A stretch of DNA of 64,000 bases, taken from contig DASPVV010000235.1 in assembly GCA_035622175.1 (NCBI GenBank), forward strand, positions 1 through 64,000, read 5' to 3'. Below the pieces are notes generated by a model. It was not told the DNA's origin, searched no databases, and worked only from the letters and a program-made list of their open reading frames with translations. Made by a program: the position numbers and the translations under genes. Shown here in pieces: positions 1-8,816 of the stretch; positions within the stretch are counted from its first letter, which is position 1, and each line of letters opens with the position of its first letter. The DNA is from JAFAGX01 sp035622175 (GTDB taxonomy: Bacteria > Acidobacteriota > Terriglobia > Terriglobales > Acidobacteriaceae).

Positions 1-1
1 A

Positions 2-448
2 ACACCAACGCCGACACCAACGCCGACACCAACGCCGACACCAACGCCGACGCCAACACCAACACCAACACCAACGCCGACACCGACACCAACGCCGACG
101 CCGACACCAACACCAACACCGACGCCGACACCAACACCGACGCCAACACCAACACCGACGCCGACGCCAACACCAACACCGACGCCGACACCAACGCCGA
201 CGCCGACGCCGACGCCGACGCCAACACCAACGCCAACACCGACGCCAACGCCAACACCAACACCAACACCAACGCCGTATCCAACCCCAACTCCATCACC
301 GACGCCATATCCAACACCGACTCCACATCCGACACCGCCGCCATATCCAACACCGACGCCATATCCAAGACCGACGCCATATCCAACACCACCGCCGTAT
401 CCAACACCACCGCCATATCCAACACCGACGCCAACGCCAACACCGACG
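2..448 (+). repeat. Tandem ACN-CCN hexanucleotide repeat encoding Thr-Pro
   Basis: About 450 bases of an imperfect six-base repeat in which almost only third codon positions vary. Read in the frame of the downstream gene it gives an uninterrupted Thr-Pro chain that drifts into Tyr-Pro, Pro-Pro and His-Pro variants near its 3' end. The preservation of frame and of the dipeptide while the third base changes between a, c and g indicates selection on the protein rather than simple DNA slippage alone. The repeat starts at or before the window edge. Confidence 0.95.
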
Positions 449-754
449 GCGACCTTCACCATCACCCCGTATCCCTCGTCGGAAACCGTTTACCCGGGTG
501 AGGTCGGAGGGGTGATTTTGAACCTCAAGTCCGTAAATGGATTCGACGGGTTCGTGACACTGTCCTGCGGGGGTGGTCCGGCGCGCTTCGTCTGTGTGGA
601 CTTGCCGATGCAGATCAGGCTTGACGGAAGGGCAACGGCCGCGACCGGAGTCGTGTTCGCCAGGAACACTCCGGCGGGCACGTACACCATCACCTTTACC
701 GGCACTTCCTGGTCGACAACAGAGAGCGTGACCGTGCAGTTTACAGTCGAGTAG
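2..754 (+). CDS. C-terminal part of a surface or secreted protein with a Thr-Pro linker and an Ig-like terminal domain (5' end outside window)
   Basis: The reading frame enters from the left edge and is open for 250 residues to a TAG at 752-754. The first ~149 residues are Thr-Pro repeats, a typical extended extracellular linker. The last ~100 residues start with FTITPYPSS and end with SVTVQFTVE; they form a beta-rich domain whose pattern (NGFDGFVTLSC, then AGTYTITFTG) closely resembles the two C-terminal domains of the kumamolisin-like protease at 42964-45231. The catalytic or main part of the protein is not in the window, so its function cannot be stated; by analogy with that protease it may be an exported enzyme. 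An internal ATG at 512 is not the real start, because the frame continues upstream. Confidence 0.8.
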   Translation, partial: TPTPTPTPTPTPTPTPTPTPTPTPTPTPTPTPTPTPTPTPTPTPTPTPTPTPTPTPTPTPTPTPTPTPTPTPTPTPTPTPTPTPTPTPTPTPYPTPTPSPTPYPTPTPHPTPPPYPTPTPYPRPTPYPTPPPYPTPPPYPTPTPTPTPTATFTITPYPSSETVYPGEVGGVILNLKSVNGFDGFVTLSCGGGPARFVCVDLPMQIRLDGRATAATGVVFARNTPAGTYTITFTGTSWSTTESVTVQFTVE

Positions 755-1097
755 TCAAGCATGTGAACCTTGGTTGTTTGTTCTTGTACGAAACTTTGGC
801 GACAGGCTTGAAGGTCACGCTGATTATGCCAACTGCTGACGGCACATGAGCGAACTCCCGCAAGTCGAGCGCGGCTTGCCGCTGCTACACGGCAACTTTG
901 CAGGTTACGGACAACACGCAGTCCGGAAAGCAGACTGGTGCTGCTGTCAGGAGCTGACACTAATAAGGGGGATGTTGACCGGGAGGCCGCGCAATCCAGA
1001 CGCGAACTGCGACAGCCTGAGGCCGTGGGTCGGCGCGGTCGAGCGGCGCTTATAGGTCCAAGCGCTCACGTACTGTAAGTAGCAGAAACTAAAGGGA
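755..1097. other. Intergenic stretch without a convincing gene
   Basis: About 340 bases between the end of the Thr-Pro protein gene and tRNA-Ser. A short open frame at 846-1055 has no ribosome binding site and no recognisable protein character. I see no RNA gene or clear hairpin terminator here. Confidence 0.5.
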
Positions 1098-1187
1098 TGG
1101 CGGAGAGGGAGGGATTCGAACCCCCGATACGGTTTCCCGTATTCCAGTTTTCAAGACTGGCGCCTTCAACCACTCGGCCACCTCTCC
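1098..1187 (-). tRNA. tRNA-Ser (anticodon UGA)
   Basis: Class II tRNA with a long variable arm, read on the minus strand from 1187. The acceptor stem ggagagg pairs with cctctcc, followed by discriminator G and an encoded CCA (1098-1100). The anticodon loop cttgaaa gives UGA, complement of tca at 1151-1153. The T arm has the usual ggttcgaatcc core. It decodes UCA and other UCN serine codons. Confidence 0.95.
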
Positions 1188-1325
1188 GATTCTCCTGCTA
1201 TTGTATCTCGAGGTGACAGAGATTCCATTGCCCTGCCGCATCAGACGCAGATGCAACTCACATTGTAACTGCAACGAGTTCATGAGCGAATTGATTGCTA
1301 AGGTCAAAGGACCGCTGATCAGGAA

Positions 1326-2639
1326 TCACTCCACAATGGAGACGATCTTGGTTTTTCGACCTAGACTCGTAGGCAGATCACAAGGGACGATAACCGAGAT
1401 GGTAAGCTCGGGGACAACTTTGTTCAGCATGCGGACGGCGCGCTCGCGGATCTTGCGGGCCGCTTCCGTCTTTGAATCCACGAACCCCGCCTCGACGAGC
1501 AACTTGTCGAGCCGTACCGCCCGAGTTTCTTCAGAACCTAACTTGTCATTTTGACTCCGCTGGGCCTGCCACAGCGGGAAATAAGTGTGCGCACTCTCCG
1601 CAGGCTGTCCCTTTCGGTCCGCGATGACCCTCTCCAGTTGCACTGTGACCTTGGGCACCTGGGTTGGCAGCTCACGCTTCTGAAACTGAATGGCCCAGTC
1701 CTCTGCTGCCTGCGCTGCGGCTTCTGCAGAGTGGAAGTCCGTGACAATGCGGAGCGCAAGATCCTTCTTCGCCTGCATGGGGTGAGCCTGTCGCTTCATT
1801 TGTTCAATTTCTGGGAACTGTACGTCGGTCAGCAGCTCGTAGTATCTCCACATCATCGCGTCAGAGATCGACATGATTTTTCCATACATCTCGAAGGCTG
1901 GCTCGGTGATCCCAATGGCATTCCCCAGGGACTTGGACATTTTCAGCACACCATCCAAGCCCTCGAGAATCGGCGTGGTCAGGACGATCTGAGGCTCTTG
2001 TCCATACGCACGCTGCAGTTCGCGTCCGACAAGCAGGTTGAACTTCTGATCGGTGCCCCCCAGTTCTACATCCGCCTGAAGTGCGACGGAGTCATACCCC
2101 TGGGCTAAGGGATACAGCAACTCATGGACGGCAATGGGCTTTTCCTCTTGAAAGCGTTTGTGGAAGTCCTCCCGCTCCAGCATTTGCGAGACGGTGAACT
2201 TGGCGGTCAGACGGATCCAGTCGGCCGGCTTCAGCTTGTCAAACCATTCGCTGTTAAAACGCACTTCGGTCTGGTCCGGGGAAAGGATCTTGTAGACTTG
2301 TGCCATGTAAGTCTTGGCATTGCGCATGATTTCTTGTGCGCTCAAAGGGGGACGCGTAGCGGACCGGCCGGTCGGATCGCCGATCATTCCAGTAAAATCG
2401 CCGATCAAAAAAATGACCGTGTGGCCGAGGTCTTGAAAATGCCTCAGCTTGCGTAAGACTACCGTGTGGCCAAGGTGAAGATCGGGGGCGGTCGGATCCA
2501 TACCGAGCTTCACGCGCAACGCCTTGCCCGTGTTCCGTGACCGTTCGAGCTTTTCCTGAAGTTCCGCTTCCCGAATCACCTCCGCACTGCCTTTCTTGAG
2601 GTGCGCGAGTTGTTCGTCGACCGCGGCGAAGGTTGGCAT
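1326..2639 (-). CDS. tyrS: Tyrosyl-tRNA synthetase
   Basis: Charges tRNA-Tyr with tyrosine in the cytoplasm. The protein of 437 residues has the class I signatures HLGH (about residues 55-58) and KMSKS (about 233-237), the motif LGGTDQKFNLLVGRELQ between them, and a C-terminal S4-type RNA-binding domain starting around VRLDKLLVEAGF. Length and motif order fit the TyrZ-like bacterial branch. The frame is open upstream to 2711, but the ATG at 2639 fits the family N-terminus better. It lies 74 bases downstream of purN on the same strand, so the two may be co-transcribed. Confidence 0.93.
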   Translation of the reverse strand: MPTFAAVDEQLAHLKKGSAEVIREAELQEKLERSRNTGKALRVKLGMDPTAPDLHLGHTVVLRKLRHFQDLGHTVIFLIGDFTGMIGDPTGRSATRPPLSAQEIMRNAKTYMAQVYKILSPDQTEVRFNSEWFDKLKPADWIRLTAKFTVSQMLEREDFHKRFQEEKPIAVHELLYPLAQGYDSVALQADVELGGTDQKFNLLVGRELQRAYGQEPQIVLTTPILEGLDGVLKMSKSLGNAIGITEPAFEMYGKIMSISDAMMWRYYELLTDVQFPEIEQMKRQAHPMQAKKDLALRIVTDFHSAEAAAQAAEDWAIQFQKRELPTQVPKVTVQLERVIADRKGQPAESAHTYFPLWQAQRSQNDKLGSEETRAVRLDKLLVEAGFVDSKTEAARKIRERAVRMLNKVVPELTISVIVPCDLPTSLGRKTKIVSIVE

Positions 2640-2713
2640 GCTCACTGGATTATAAGCAAGGAGTGCAGTTTCGTCTGCCCAAGAAGCTCCACCCGTGGCT
2701 CCTGTGTTCACCC

Positions 2714-3325
2714 CTAGCAGGCCGCCTTGCGCTGAAGTCTCCTTCCCACAATTTCGAACTTGCCTTCGAACACAATCTTAATGGCCTCAGTATAGGCAAT
2801 GTGTTCTTGCTCCAAAATTCGCTCGCTGAGAGATCGTTCGTCGTCGCCGTCCAGCACAGGCACAGCTCTCTGGACGATAATCGGCCCGTGGTCGAGTTCT
2901 TCGTCCACGAAGTGCACGGTGCAGCCCGTCACTTTCACCCCGTATGCAAAGGCTTGTTGCTGAGCCTCGAGCCCCGGGAAAGCGGGCAACAGGGATGGAT
3001 GAATATTAAGAATACGACCTGGAAACTGACGGACAAACCACGGTGAAAGCAACCGCATGTATCCCGCCAGGCAAACCAAATCGACCGCCTGCTGCTGGAG
3101 GGCGCTCACTACCTCGTTATCATGATGCTGCCTTTCCTTTCCCTGCGAGGGAATGATGAGCGCCGGGAGCCCGAGCTTTCGCGCAGTTTCGATTCCGGCG
3201 GCCTCGGCCCGATTGGAGATGACGATTGCAATTCTGGCATCGGGAATCCGTCCGGCCGCAACGTTCTTGGCAATGGCCTCGAAGTTCGATCCCCGTCCGG
3301 AAAGGAGAATGCCGAGGTTTTTCAT
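2714..3325 (-). CDS. purN: Phosphoribosylglycinamide formyltransferase 1
   Basis: Transfers a formyl group from 10-formyltetrahydrofolate to GAR in the third step of purine synthesis. The 203-residue protein opens with LGILLSGRGSNFEAI, the family N-terminal loop that binds the phosphate of GAR. The catalytic triad is visible as N and H in ILNIHPSLLPAFPG and D in VDEELDHGPII. The frame extends upstream to 3424, but the ATG at 3325 places the GRGSNF loop at the position usual for PurN. Its folate supply could come from folD, also in this window, although the two are far apart. Confidence 0.94.
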   Translation of the reverse strand: MKNLGILLSGRGSNFEAIAKNVAAGRIPDARIAIVISNRAEAAGIETARKLGLPALIIPSQGKERQHHDNEVVSALQQQAVDLVCLAGYMRLLSPWFVRQFPGRILNIHPSLLPAFPGLEAQQQAFAYGVKVTGCTVHFVDEELDHGPIIVQRAVPVLDGDDERSLSERILEQEHIAYTEAIKIVFEGKFEIVGRRLQRKAAC

Positions 3326-3416
3326 GTTGCAATAGTAATCCACTCTCTCGGACCACCGGCTGTCCACGCTCTCCGGCGGTTTGCTCACCCGTCCTGAGCT
3401 CCGATATGCTGTCCCT

Positions 3417-3779
3417 ATGTACAAGGATTTTCATGCGTTGGACCGGTGGACCAGAAAGGAAGTGCACTGCATCTTTCAGGCGCTGATCGTTGCCATTGCT
3501 ACCCGACATGCTGATGCGGTCGATATCAAGTTCCTGGTAGATGGCCGGCCGGTATGGGTCGCGTTGCCCCTTCCGGCCTGGGTTGAATACCAGAACCGCA
3601 CCGGAAAAACCATCACCGATCCTCTCGCCATCGAGATTGCTGGGCATTACTTGAAGATCGCTCTGGAATCCGGCGATGGGCTGGACCGGGAAATCTGCTC
3701 GCTGACCGTACCCCAGACTCTCCATCATCTGGAGGCGGTAGTGAAGGAGGAATTAGGTACCGAGCCTTCGATTGCCTAG
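3417..3779 (+). CDS. Conserved hypothetical protein, 120 residues
   Basis: Divergent from purN with about 90 bases between the starts. I do not recognise the family. The protein is soluble-looking, without signal peptide or membrane span, and begins MYKDFHALDRWTRKEVH. The middle carries a short beta-type stretch, VDIKFLVDGRPVWVALPLP, and the C-terminal half looks helical. Codon use matches the neighbouring core genes and the frame is clean, which supports a real gene. An alternative start lies at 3381; I prefer the ATG at 3417 because the upstream residues look like translated leader. Confidence 0.65.
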   Translation: MYKDFHALDRWTRKEVHCIFQALIVAIATRHADAVDIKFLVDGRPVWVALPLPAWVEYQNRTGKTITDPLAIEIAGHYLKIALESGDGLDREICSLTVPQTLHHLEAVVKEELGTEPSIA

Positions 3780-3794
3780 CCTGTTGCCGAGTAC

Positions 3795-3823
3795 TTGGAA
3801 GTCTTACCGGAAAGAGGCACAAT
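3795..3823 (+). promoter_or_regulatory. Candidate sigma70-type promoter for pckG
   Basis: TTGGAA (3795-3800) and CACAAT (3818-3823) are separated by 17 bases; each matches the consensus at four of six positions. A transcript from here would carry a leader of about 180 bases before pckG. I see no known riboswitch in that leader. Confidence 0.35.
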
Positions 3824-4011
3824 AATGAATCTGTTTTGGTCGCCTGGGTGCAGCCATGCTCCGGTGGCTTGGTTGGTTGTCCCAGGGGACGGCATCACAA
3901 GGCGTCCGCGCCCCGAACAGTTCTGTTTTCCCGGGGCCGCGACGCGTGCCCGCGTGCCGCCGGTGCAGCGCGAGCGCGGTCAGGTCAATTCTCGACTAGG
4001 AGAAAGCTCTT

Positions 4012-5844
4012 ATGGCCAGCACCACCGTGGAGGTCGAATCCGCCCGCAACGGCAATAAGCAGCTAACGCAGTGGGTGGAAGAGATAGCCCGGATGTGTCG
4101 CCCCGATCAGGTTCACTGGTGCACCGGGTCTCTGCAGGAGTACCAGGACATGCTGCAGTTCATGATCCTAGCCGGCATGGCCATCCCCCTGAATCCGGCC
4201 AAGCGTCCCGGCAGCATTTTGGTACGTTCCAATCCCGGTGACGTGGCCCGCGTGGAGGACCGGACATTTATCTGCTCGCAACGGAAGGACGACGCCGGCC
4301 CCACAAATAACTGGGAAGATCCCGCCGGCATGAAAGGGTTACTGCGCAAGCTGTACGAGGGCTCGATGGCCGGACGCACGATGTACGTCATTCCCTACAG
4401 CATGGGCCCAATCGGCTCACCCATGGCGAAAATTGGGGTTGAGATCAGTGATTCTCCCTACGTAGTGGCCAACATGCACCTGATGGCGCGGGTAGGGTCG
4501 AAGGTGCTGGACGCGCTCGGCGATGACGGCGAGTTCGTTCGCGGGCTGCATTCGATTGGCGCACCTTTGGGGCCCGGCGAGCAGGATGCAACCTGGCCTT
4601 GCAATCGCGAGCACAAATACATTTGCCACTTCCCGGAAACCCGCGAGATCTGGTCGTACGGTTCCGGATATGGCGGCAACGCCCTGCTCGGGAAAAAGTG
4701 CCACGCCTTGCGGATCGCATCGGTTCAGGCACGGGACGAAGGCTGGATGGCGGAGCACATGCTGATTTTGAAGCTGATCAGCCCCACCGGCCGGGTGAAA
4801 TACATGACCGGTGCATTCCCTTCGGCATGTGGCAAGACCAATCTCGCGATGCTGATCCCCACCATACCGGGCTGGAAGGTCGAGACGATTGGAGATGACA
4901 TCGCCTGGATGAAATTCGGTTCCGACGGCCGCTTGTACGCCATCAATCCGGAAGCTGGCTTCTTTGCGGTAGCGCCCGGCACCAGCATGAAATCGAATGC
5001 CAACGCCATGCGCAGCATAACCCAGAATTCAATCTTTACCAACTGCGCGCTGACCCCCGATGGCGATGTCTGGTGGGAAGGAATGACCGAGGAACGACCG
5101 GACGAGTTGGTGGATTGGCTTCGCCGGCCCTGGACCCCTCGATCCGGGCGCAAAGCGGCCCACCCCAACGCCCGCTTTACGACTCCCGCGAAGCAATGTC
5201 CGGCGATCGCTCCCGAATGGGAGGATCCCAGGGGTGTCCCAATTGACGCGATTCTGTTCGGGGGACGACGTGCCGGTGTCGTGCCACTCATCACCGAGTC
5301 CTTCGATTGGCAACACGGCACGTTCTTGGGTGCTACCGCGAGCAGTGAAACCACGGCGGCGATCGTCGGCAAAGTCGGACAGTTGCGGCGCGATCCGATG
5401 GCCATGCTCCCGTTCTGCGGCTATCACATGGCCGACTACTTTAACCATTGGTTGAAAATGGGGGAAAAGGCCTCTGCCAAGCTACCCAAGATTTTCTATG
5501 TGAATTGGTTTCGCCAGGACACGGATGGCAGGTATCTGTGGCCTGGGTATGGCGAAAACAGCCGGGTGCTGAAGTGGATCTTCGAGCGGTGTGATGGCAA
5601 GGTGCTGGCTCAGGACTCGCCAATTGGACGGCTGCCCAAGATCGGTGACCTTGACACGCAAGGTTTGGATCTCCCGGCTGACAAGTTGGCCAAGCTGCTC
5701 AGCGTGGACATCAAGGGCTGGTCGGAAGAAGTCCCGCGCATCAGGGAACACTTCGCCCAATTTGGCGACCGTCTTCCCCGCCAGCTGGAAGACAATGTCG
5801 CGGCTTTAGAGCAACGGTTGCAATCGGCAAGAAGTGAGCCTTAG
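4012..5844 (+). CDS. pckG: Phosphoenolpyruvate carboxykinase (GTP)
   Basis: Interconverts oxaloacetate + GTP with phosphoenolpyruvate + GDP + CO2, the entry to gluconeogenesis. The 610 residues match the GTP-dependent family rather than the shorter ATP-dependent one. The kinase P-loop with the mobile active-site Cys is GAFPSACGKTNLAM, about residues 267-280; the metal and substrate regions include YGSGYGGNALLGKKC and NWFRQDTDGRYLWPGYGEN. The ATG has a good ribosome binding site (aggaga) about 8 bases upstream. It stands alone, with a long leader on one side and the convergent PgeF-type gene on the other. Confidence 0.96.
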   Translation: MASTTVEVESARNGNKQLTQWVEEIARMCRPDQVHWCTGSLQEYQDMLQFMILAGMAIPLNPAKRPGSILVRSNPGDVARVEDRTFICSQRKDDAGPTNNWEDPAGMKGLLRKLYEGSMAGRTMYVIPYSMGPIGSPMAKIGVEISDSPYVVANMHLMARVGSKVLDALGDDGEFVRGLHSIGAPLGPGEQDATWPCNREHKYICHFPETREIWSYGSGYGGNALLGKKCHALRIASVQARDEGWMAEHMLILKLISPTGRVKYMTGAFPSACGKTNLAMLIPTIPGWKVETIGDDIAWMKFGSDGRLYAINPEAGFFAVAPGTSMKSNANAMRSITQNSIFTNCALTPDGDVWWEGMTEERPDELVDWLRRPWTPRSGRKAAHPNARFTTPAKQCPAIAPEWEDPRGVPIDAILFGGRRAGVVPLITESFDWQHGTFLGATASSETTAAIVGKVGQLRRDPMAMLPFCGYHMADYFNHWLKMGEKASAKLPKIFYVNWFRQDTDGRYLWPGYGENSRVLKWIFERCDGKVLAQDSPIGRLPKIGDLDTQGLDLPADKLAKLLSVDIKGWSEEVPRIREHFAQFGDRLPRQLEDNVAALEQRLQSARSEP

Positions 5845-6003
5845 GCTCGATCCCGTCCGCCGCCCTTTTGGCCTTTAGCGCCTTGCTCGCCGGCTACCTC
5901 CCGGCGCTGCCGGCAACCCGAGTCGATCCCAGGGTGATCTTGCGCTATGCATAGCTTGACCATCATGTGTCTTGACTTATCTTGTTCCTCATCATCGTTT
6001 TGA

Positions 6004-6924
6004 TTACGGAGCAGAATTCCTCGGCCCCGCGTCGCCCCGGGGTTTGTCGCGTATTCCCACCGCTCCCAACATCCGACCGGTGACAGCATTTTCGGCGCGA
6101 TAGGAAAACAGCAAGTCTCGATGACAGGCGGTACACAGCGGGGACGCCGTAATGTTTTTCGGCTCCACTCCGGCATCGACCAGTTGGCGGCGGTTGGCCT
6201 CGACCAGATCCAGGAAAAGCCGGTTGGGCATGCTGCCGGGGCCGGGCGGGCGAGCGCTGAGAAATAGCATTGGTCGCTCCCGGACCGGAGCGGGTGCCGA
6301 CACCTCGCGGAACAAATCCGATGCATAGGCAAACTGCGATTCGAACCTCTCCCGTACCTCCGATCCGACCTCGTAACAGCAAGCATGAATTCCCGGGCCG
6401 ATGGCCGCTTTGATCCGGCGAGGCTCGCAGCCGAATCGGCGCCGCAGCTCTCCCACAGCTTTCTCTACGATTCTCTTGACCGTGCCCCGCCATCCGGCAT
6501 GCAGAGCGCCGACCGCGCAGTGTTCGAGGTCCACGAGGATCACCGGTAAGCAATCCGCAGCCTGGACGGCGAGAAGAATACCCGGCGTCGACGTGATCAG
6601 GCCGTCGCCGGTCAGCGAATGTCGTGGAGGAGAAGCAATACAGTGAATCAGATCGGAATGAATCTGCCGCAGCGTGACCAGCGGCCACATCCCCTTGTCG
6701 CGCCATGCTCCCAGGGCTTCGAGGAACACCCGCCGGTTGCGCCCGACCGCGGTCCTGGAATCGTCTCTCGTGAATCCCAGGTTCAGCGCCCCTCCGCCGT
6801 AGCGACGGGAGAAACCACCGTGACGAGTCGAAAATCCGTGGATTAGCCACGGCACGCTGCTCAGAGGCTGCGAGGTAAGTACCCTGGGGACTGTCGTCGT
6901 ACGGGGGGACGGCATGCTTTTCAT
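6004..6924 (-). CDS. pgeF: Multicopper-oxidase-fold (YfiH/PgeF/LACC1) protein, probable purine nucleoside phosphorylase or peptidoglycan editing factor
   Basis: 306 residues with the family signatures in order: TLRQIHSD, QAADCLPVILVD, ALHAGWRGT, GPGIHACCYEVG and CTACHRDLLFSYRAE. The Cys and two His residues that bind zinc in this family are all present. Members act as purine nucleoside phosphorylase/adenosine deaminase, and in E. coli the homologue limits misincorporation of Ser in peptidoglycan; which role applies here cannot be told from sequence. ATG codons at 6924 and 6915 are both possible starts, neither with a strong ribosome binding site. Convergent with pckG. Confidence 0.88.
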   Translation of the reverse strand: MKSMPSPRTTTVPRVLTSQPLSSVPWLIHGFSTRHGGFSRRYGGGALNLGFTRDDSRTAVGRNRRVFLEALGAWRDKGMWPLVTLRQIHSDLIHCIASPPRHSLTGDGLITSTPGILLAVQAADCLPVILVDLEHCAVGALHAGWRGTVKRIVEKAVGELRRRFGCEPRRIKAAIGPGIHACCYEVGSEVRERFESQFAYASDLFREVSAPAPVRERPMLFLSARPPGPGSMPNRLFLDLVEANRRQLVDAGVEPKNITASPLCTACHRDLLFSYRAENAVTGRMLGAVGIRDKPRGDAGPRNSAP

Positions 6925-7106
6925 CTTATCGTGTCCCGCTCAACCGCTGCGGGGACAGGCATTTGGTCTCAAGGTCGATGTCAGTTCGGGAGGGAAGGAC
7001 CCGGGAGACGCTGGTGAGGGGAGAGTTTGAAGCACTCGATCGTCCGGCTCCTCCTCCGTGAAGGGTCGCGGACGCTCGACCCGGTAGCTTCAAGCAGCGC
7101 CTGACC

Positions 7107-7112
7107 TATAAT
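7107..7112 (+). promoter_or_regulatory. Candidate -10 element upstream of the S10 peptidase gene
   Basis: A perfect TATAAT 57 bases before the start codon. No convincing -35 box is seen at 16-18 bases upstream, so this rests on the -10 alone. Confidence 0.3.
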
Positions 7113-7169
7113 GGTGGCTTTCGTGCGGCCCCGATTTCTATCCGAACCGAGATATGCAGGAGGCCATTC

Positions 7170-8816
7170 ATGTCGTCTCCTAGAACTCTACTGCGGGTTC
7201 TTGTCGCCTTAGCAGGCCTGCCGTGGGTGCTCGCTGCCGGGTCTGCCTCTATGAGCCAGGGGACCAACGCCGCGGCGCAGCCCAAGAAAGCCGCTGCCCC
7301 GGCTGCAAAACCACCAGAGGCGACCCCTGCCGCGGAAGAGCAAGCGGCTAGCCAAGAAAGCACCGACAAAGACAAAGACAAGAATAAAGAAGAACACTAC
7401 GACATGACCGAACTGCCACCGATTGTCACCCACCACCAGGTAACCGTCGATGGCAAGCTTCTGAAGTACACAGCGAACGCCGGCCGACTGCCAATCAAGC
7501 GACCGGACGGCAAGATCGAAGCCGAAATGTTTTTCGTCGCCTACACACTGGATGAACAGGAGGCCACGAAACGCCCACTCACCTTCGCATTCAATGGTGG
7601 ACCGGGTTCGGCGTCCATCTGGTTGCACATGGGTGCCCTGGGCCCCCGCAGAGTCGTACTGCAGAAGGACGGGTTCATGCCCCCTGCGCCGTACCGCATC
7701 GAAGACAACCTCTACACGCTCCTCGACAAAAGCGATCTTGTGCTGGTCGATGCCATTGGCACCGGTTTCAGCCGCGCCGCCGACCAGGAGCTGTTCAAGC
7801 AGTTTTGGGGGTTGAAGGGCGACATCGAGGCATTCGGCGAGTTCATTCGCCTCTACATCACCCGCTTTGAGCGCTGGAACTCGCCGCTTTACTTGTTAGG
7901 CGAGAGCTATGGCACGACCCGCGCCGCCGGCGTAGCTGGGTATCTGGCCGATCGCGGTATTTCCTTCAACGGCATCACCTTGCTCTCCATGGTCTTGAAT
8001 TTCGAGACGGTCGAAGAGACGAAGACCAACGACGAGCCCTACATTTTCTTAGTGCCATCGTTCACCATGATTGCCGGCTACCACCACAAATTGCCCCCTG
8101 AGCTGGCGCAGGATATCAATAAAGCCAGAGAGGAATCGGAGCAATTTGCTTCGGGCGAATACGCGCAGAGGTTAGCGGAGGGCGATCGTCTCACCCCGGA
8201 CGAGCGTCAGAAGTTGATTGATCAACTCGCCCGCTTTACTGGCTTGAGTAAGGAGATCATCGACCAGGCCAATCTGCGCATCGATGTGCGGAAGTTCACC
8301 CACTACTTGCTGATCGACCAAAAACTGCGCGTGGGTCGTCTCGACGGCCGTTACACCGGGCCTGATCCCAGTGGGTTGATGGACACGCCTTTCTATGATC
8401 CGACCGGGTCTGCCACACAGCCGCCTTTTACTTCTGTATTCAACAACTACGTGCGCACCGAGCTTGGCTATAAAACTGACATGCCCTACTTCGTCTCGGC
8501 AAGAGAGGCCGGTTTTGACAAGTGGGATTGGGGATCGGCGATCCAGGGTTTTCCCGACACCGCCTCCGCGCTACGCCAAGCAATGGTGAAGAATCCCTAT
8601 CTCAAGATCCTGATCATGGAAGGGTATTACGACCTGGCAACGCCGTATTATGCCGCCAACTACACCGTCGACCACCTAGACCTGAGCGGCCAGTATCGCA
8701 ACAACATCTCCTTTGCGACGTATTACTCGGGGCACATGGTGTATTTGCCCGTCGAAGGCCTGAAAAAGATGAAGGCCGATCAAGCCCGTTTTATCGATCA
8801 AACTCTCGGTCCGTGA
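7170..8816 (+). CDS. Secreted serine carboxypeptidase-like protein (peptidase family S10)
   Basis: 548 residues. An N-terminal signal-type hydrophobic segment (about residues 8-23) is followed by a low-complexity Ala/Pro then Lys/Asp/Glu-rich spacer up to about residue 75, then an alpha/beta-hydrolase. The oxyanion segment is FNGGPGSAS; the catalytic Ser is in GESYG (Ser about 246), the Asp in GYYDLATP and the His in YYSGHMVY, in the order expected for S10. Members remove C-terminal residues from peptides; in acidobacteria these are usually exported. A strong ribosome binding site, aggagg, lies 8-9 bases before the ATG. The gene's 3' end overlaps the convergent amidase gene by 26 bases. Confidence 0.88.
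   Translation: MSSPRTLLRVLVALAGLPWVLAAGSASMSQGTNAAAQPKKAAAPAAKPPEATPAAEEQAASQESTDKDKDKNKEEHYDMTELPPIVTHHQVTVDGKLLKYTANAGRLPIKRPDGKIEAEMFFVAYTLDEQEATKRPLTFAFNGGPGSASIWLHMGALGPRRVVLQKDGFMPPAPYRIEDNLYTLLDKSDLVLVDAIGTGFSRAADQELFKQFWGLKGDIEAFGEFIRLYITRFERWNSPLYLLGESYGTTRAAGVAGYLADRGISFNGITLLSMVLNFETVEETKTNDEPYIFLVPSFTMIAGYHHKLPPELAQDINKAREESEQFASGEYAQRLAEGDRLTPDERQKLIDQLARFTGLSKEIIDQANLRIDVRKFTHYLLIDQKLRVGRLDGRYTGPDPSGLMDTPFYDPTGSATQPPFTSVFNNYVRTELGYKTDMPYFVSAREAGFDKWDWGSAIQGFPDTASALRQAMVKNPYLKILIMEGYYDLATPYYAANYTVDHLDLSGQYRNNISFATYYSGHMVYLPVEGLKKMKADQARFIDQTLGP

Noticed and set aside
1..448. Array of short repeats as a possible CRISPR
   Set aside because: Pure six-base tandem repeat without spacers and in frame with a protein; it encodes Thr-Pro.
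490..960. 156-residue open frame on the minus strand
   Set aside because: Antisense to the Ig-like domain of the Thr-Pro protein; no ribosome binding site or family character.
846..1055. 69-residue plus-strand open frame before tRNA-Ser
   Set aside because: No ribosome binding site and no protein-like pattern.
5963..6850. 295-residue minus-strand open frame
   Set aside because: Shadow in another frame of the PgeF-type gene, which carries all the family motifs.
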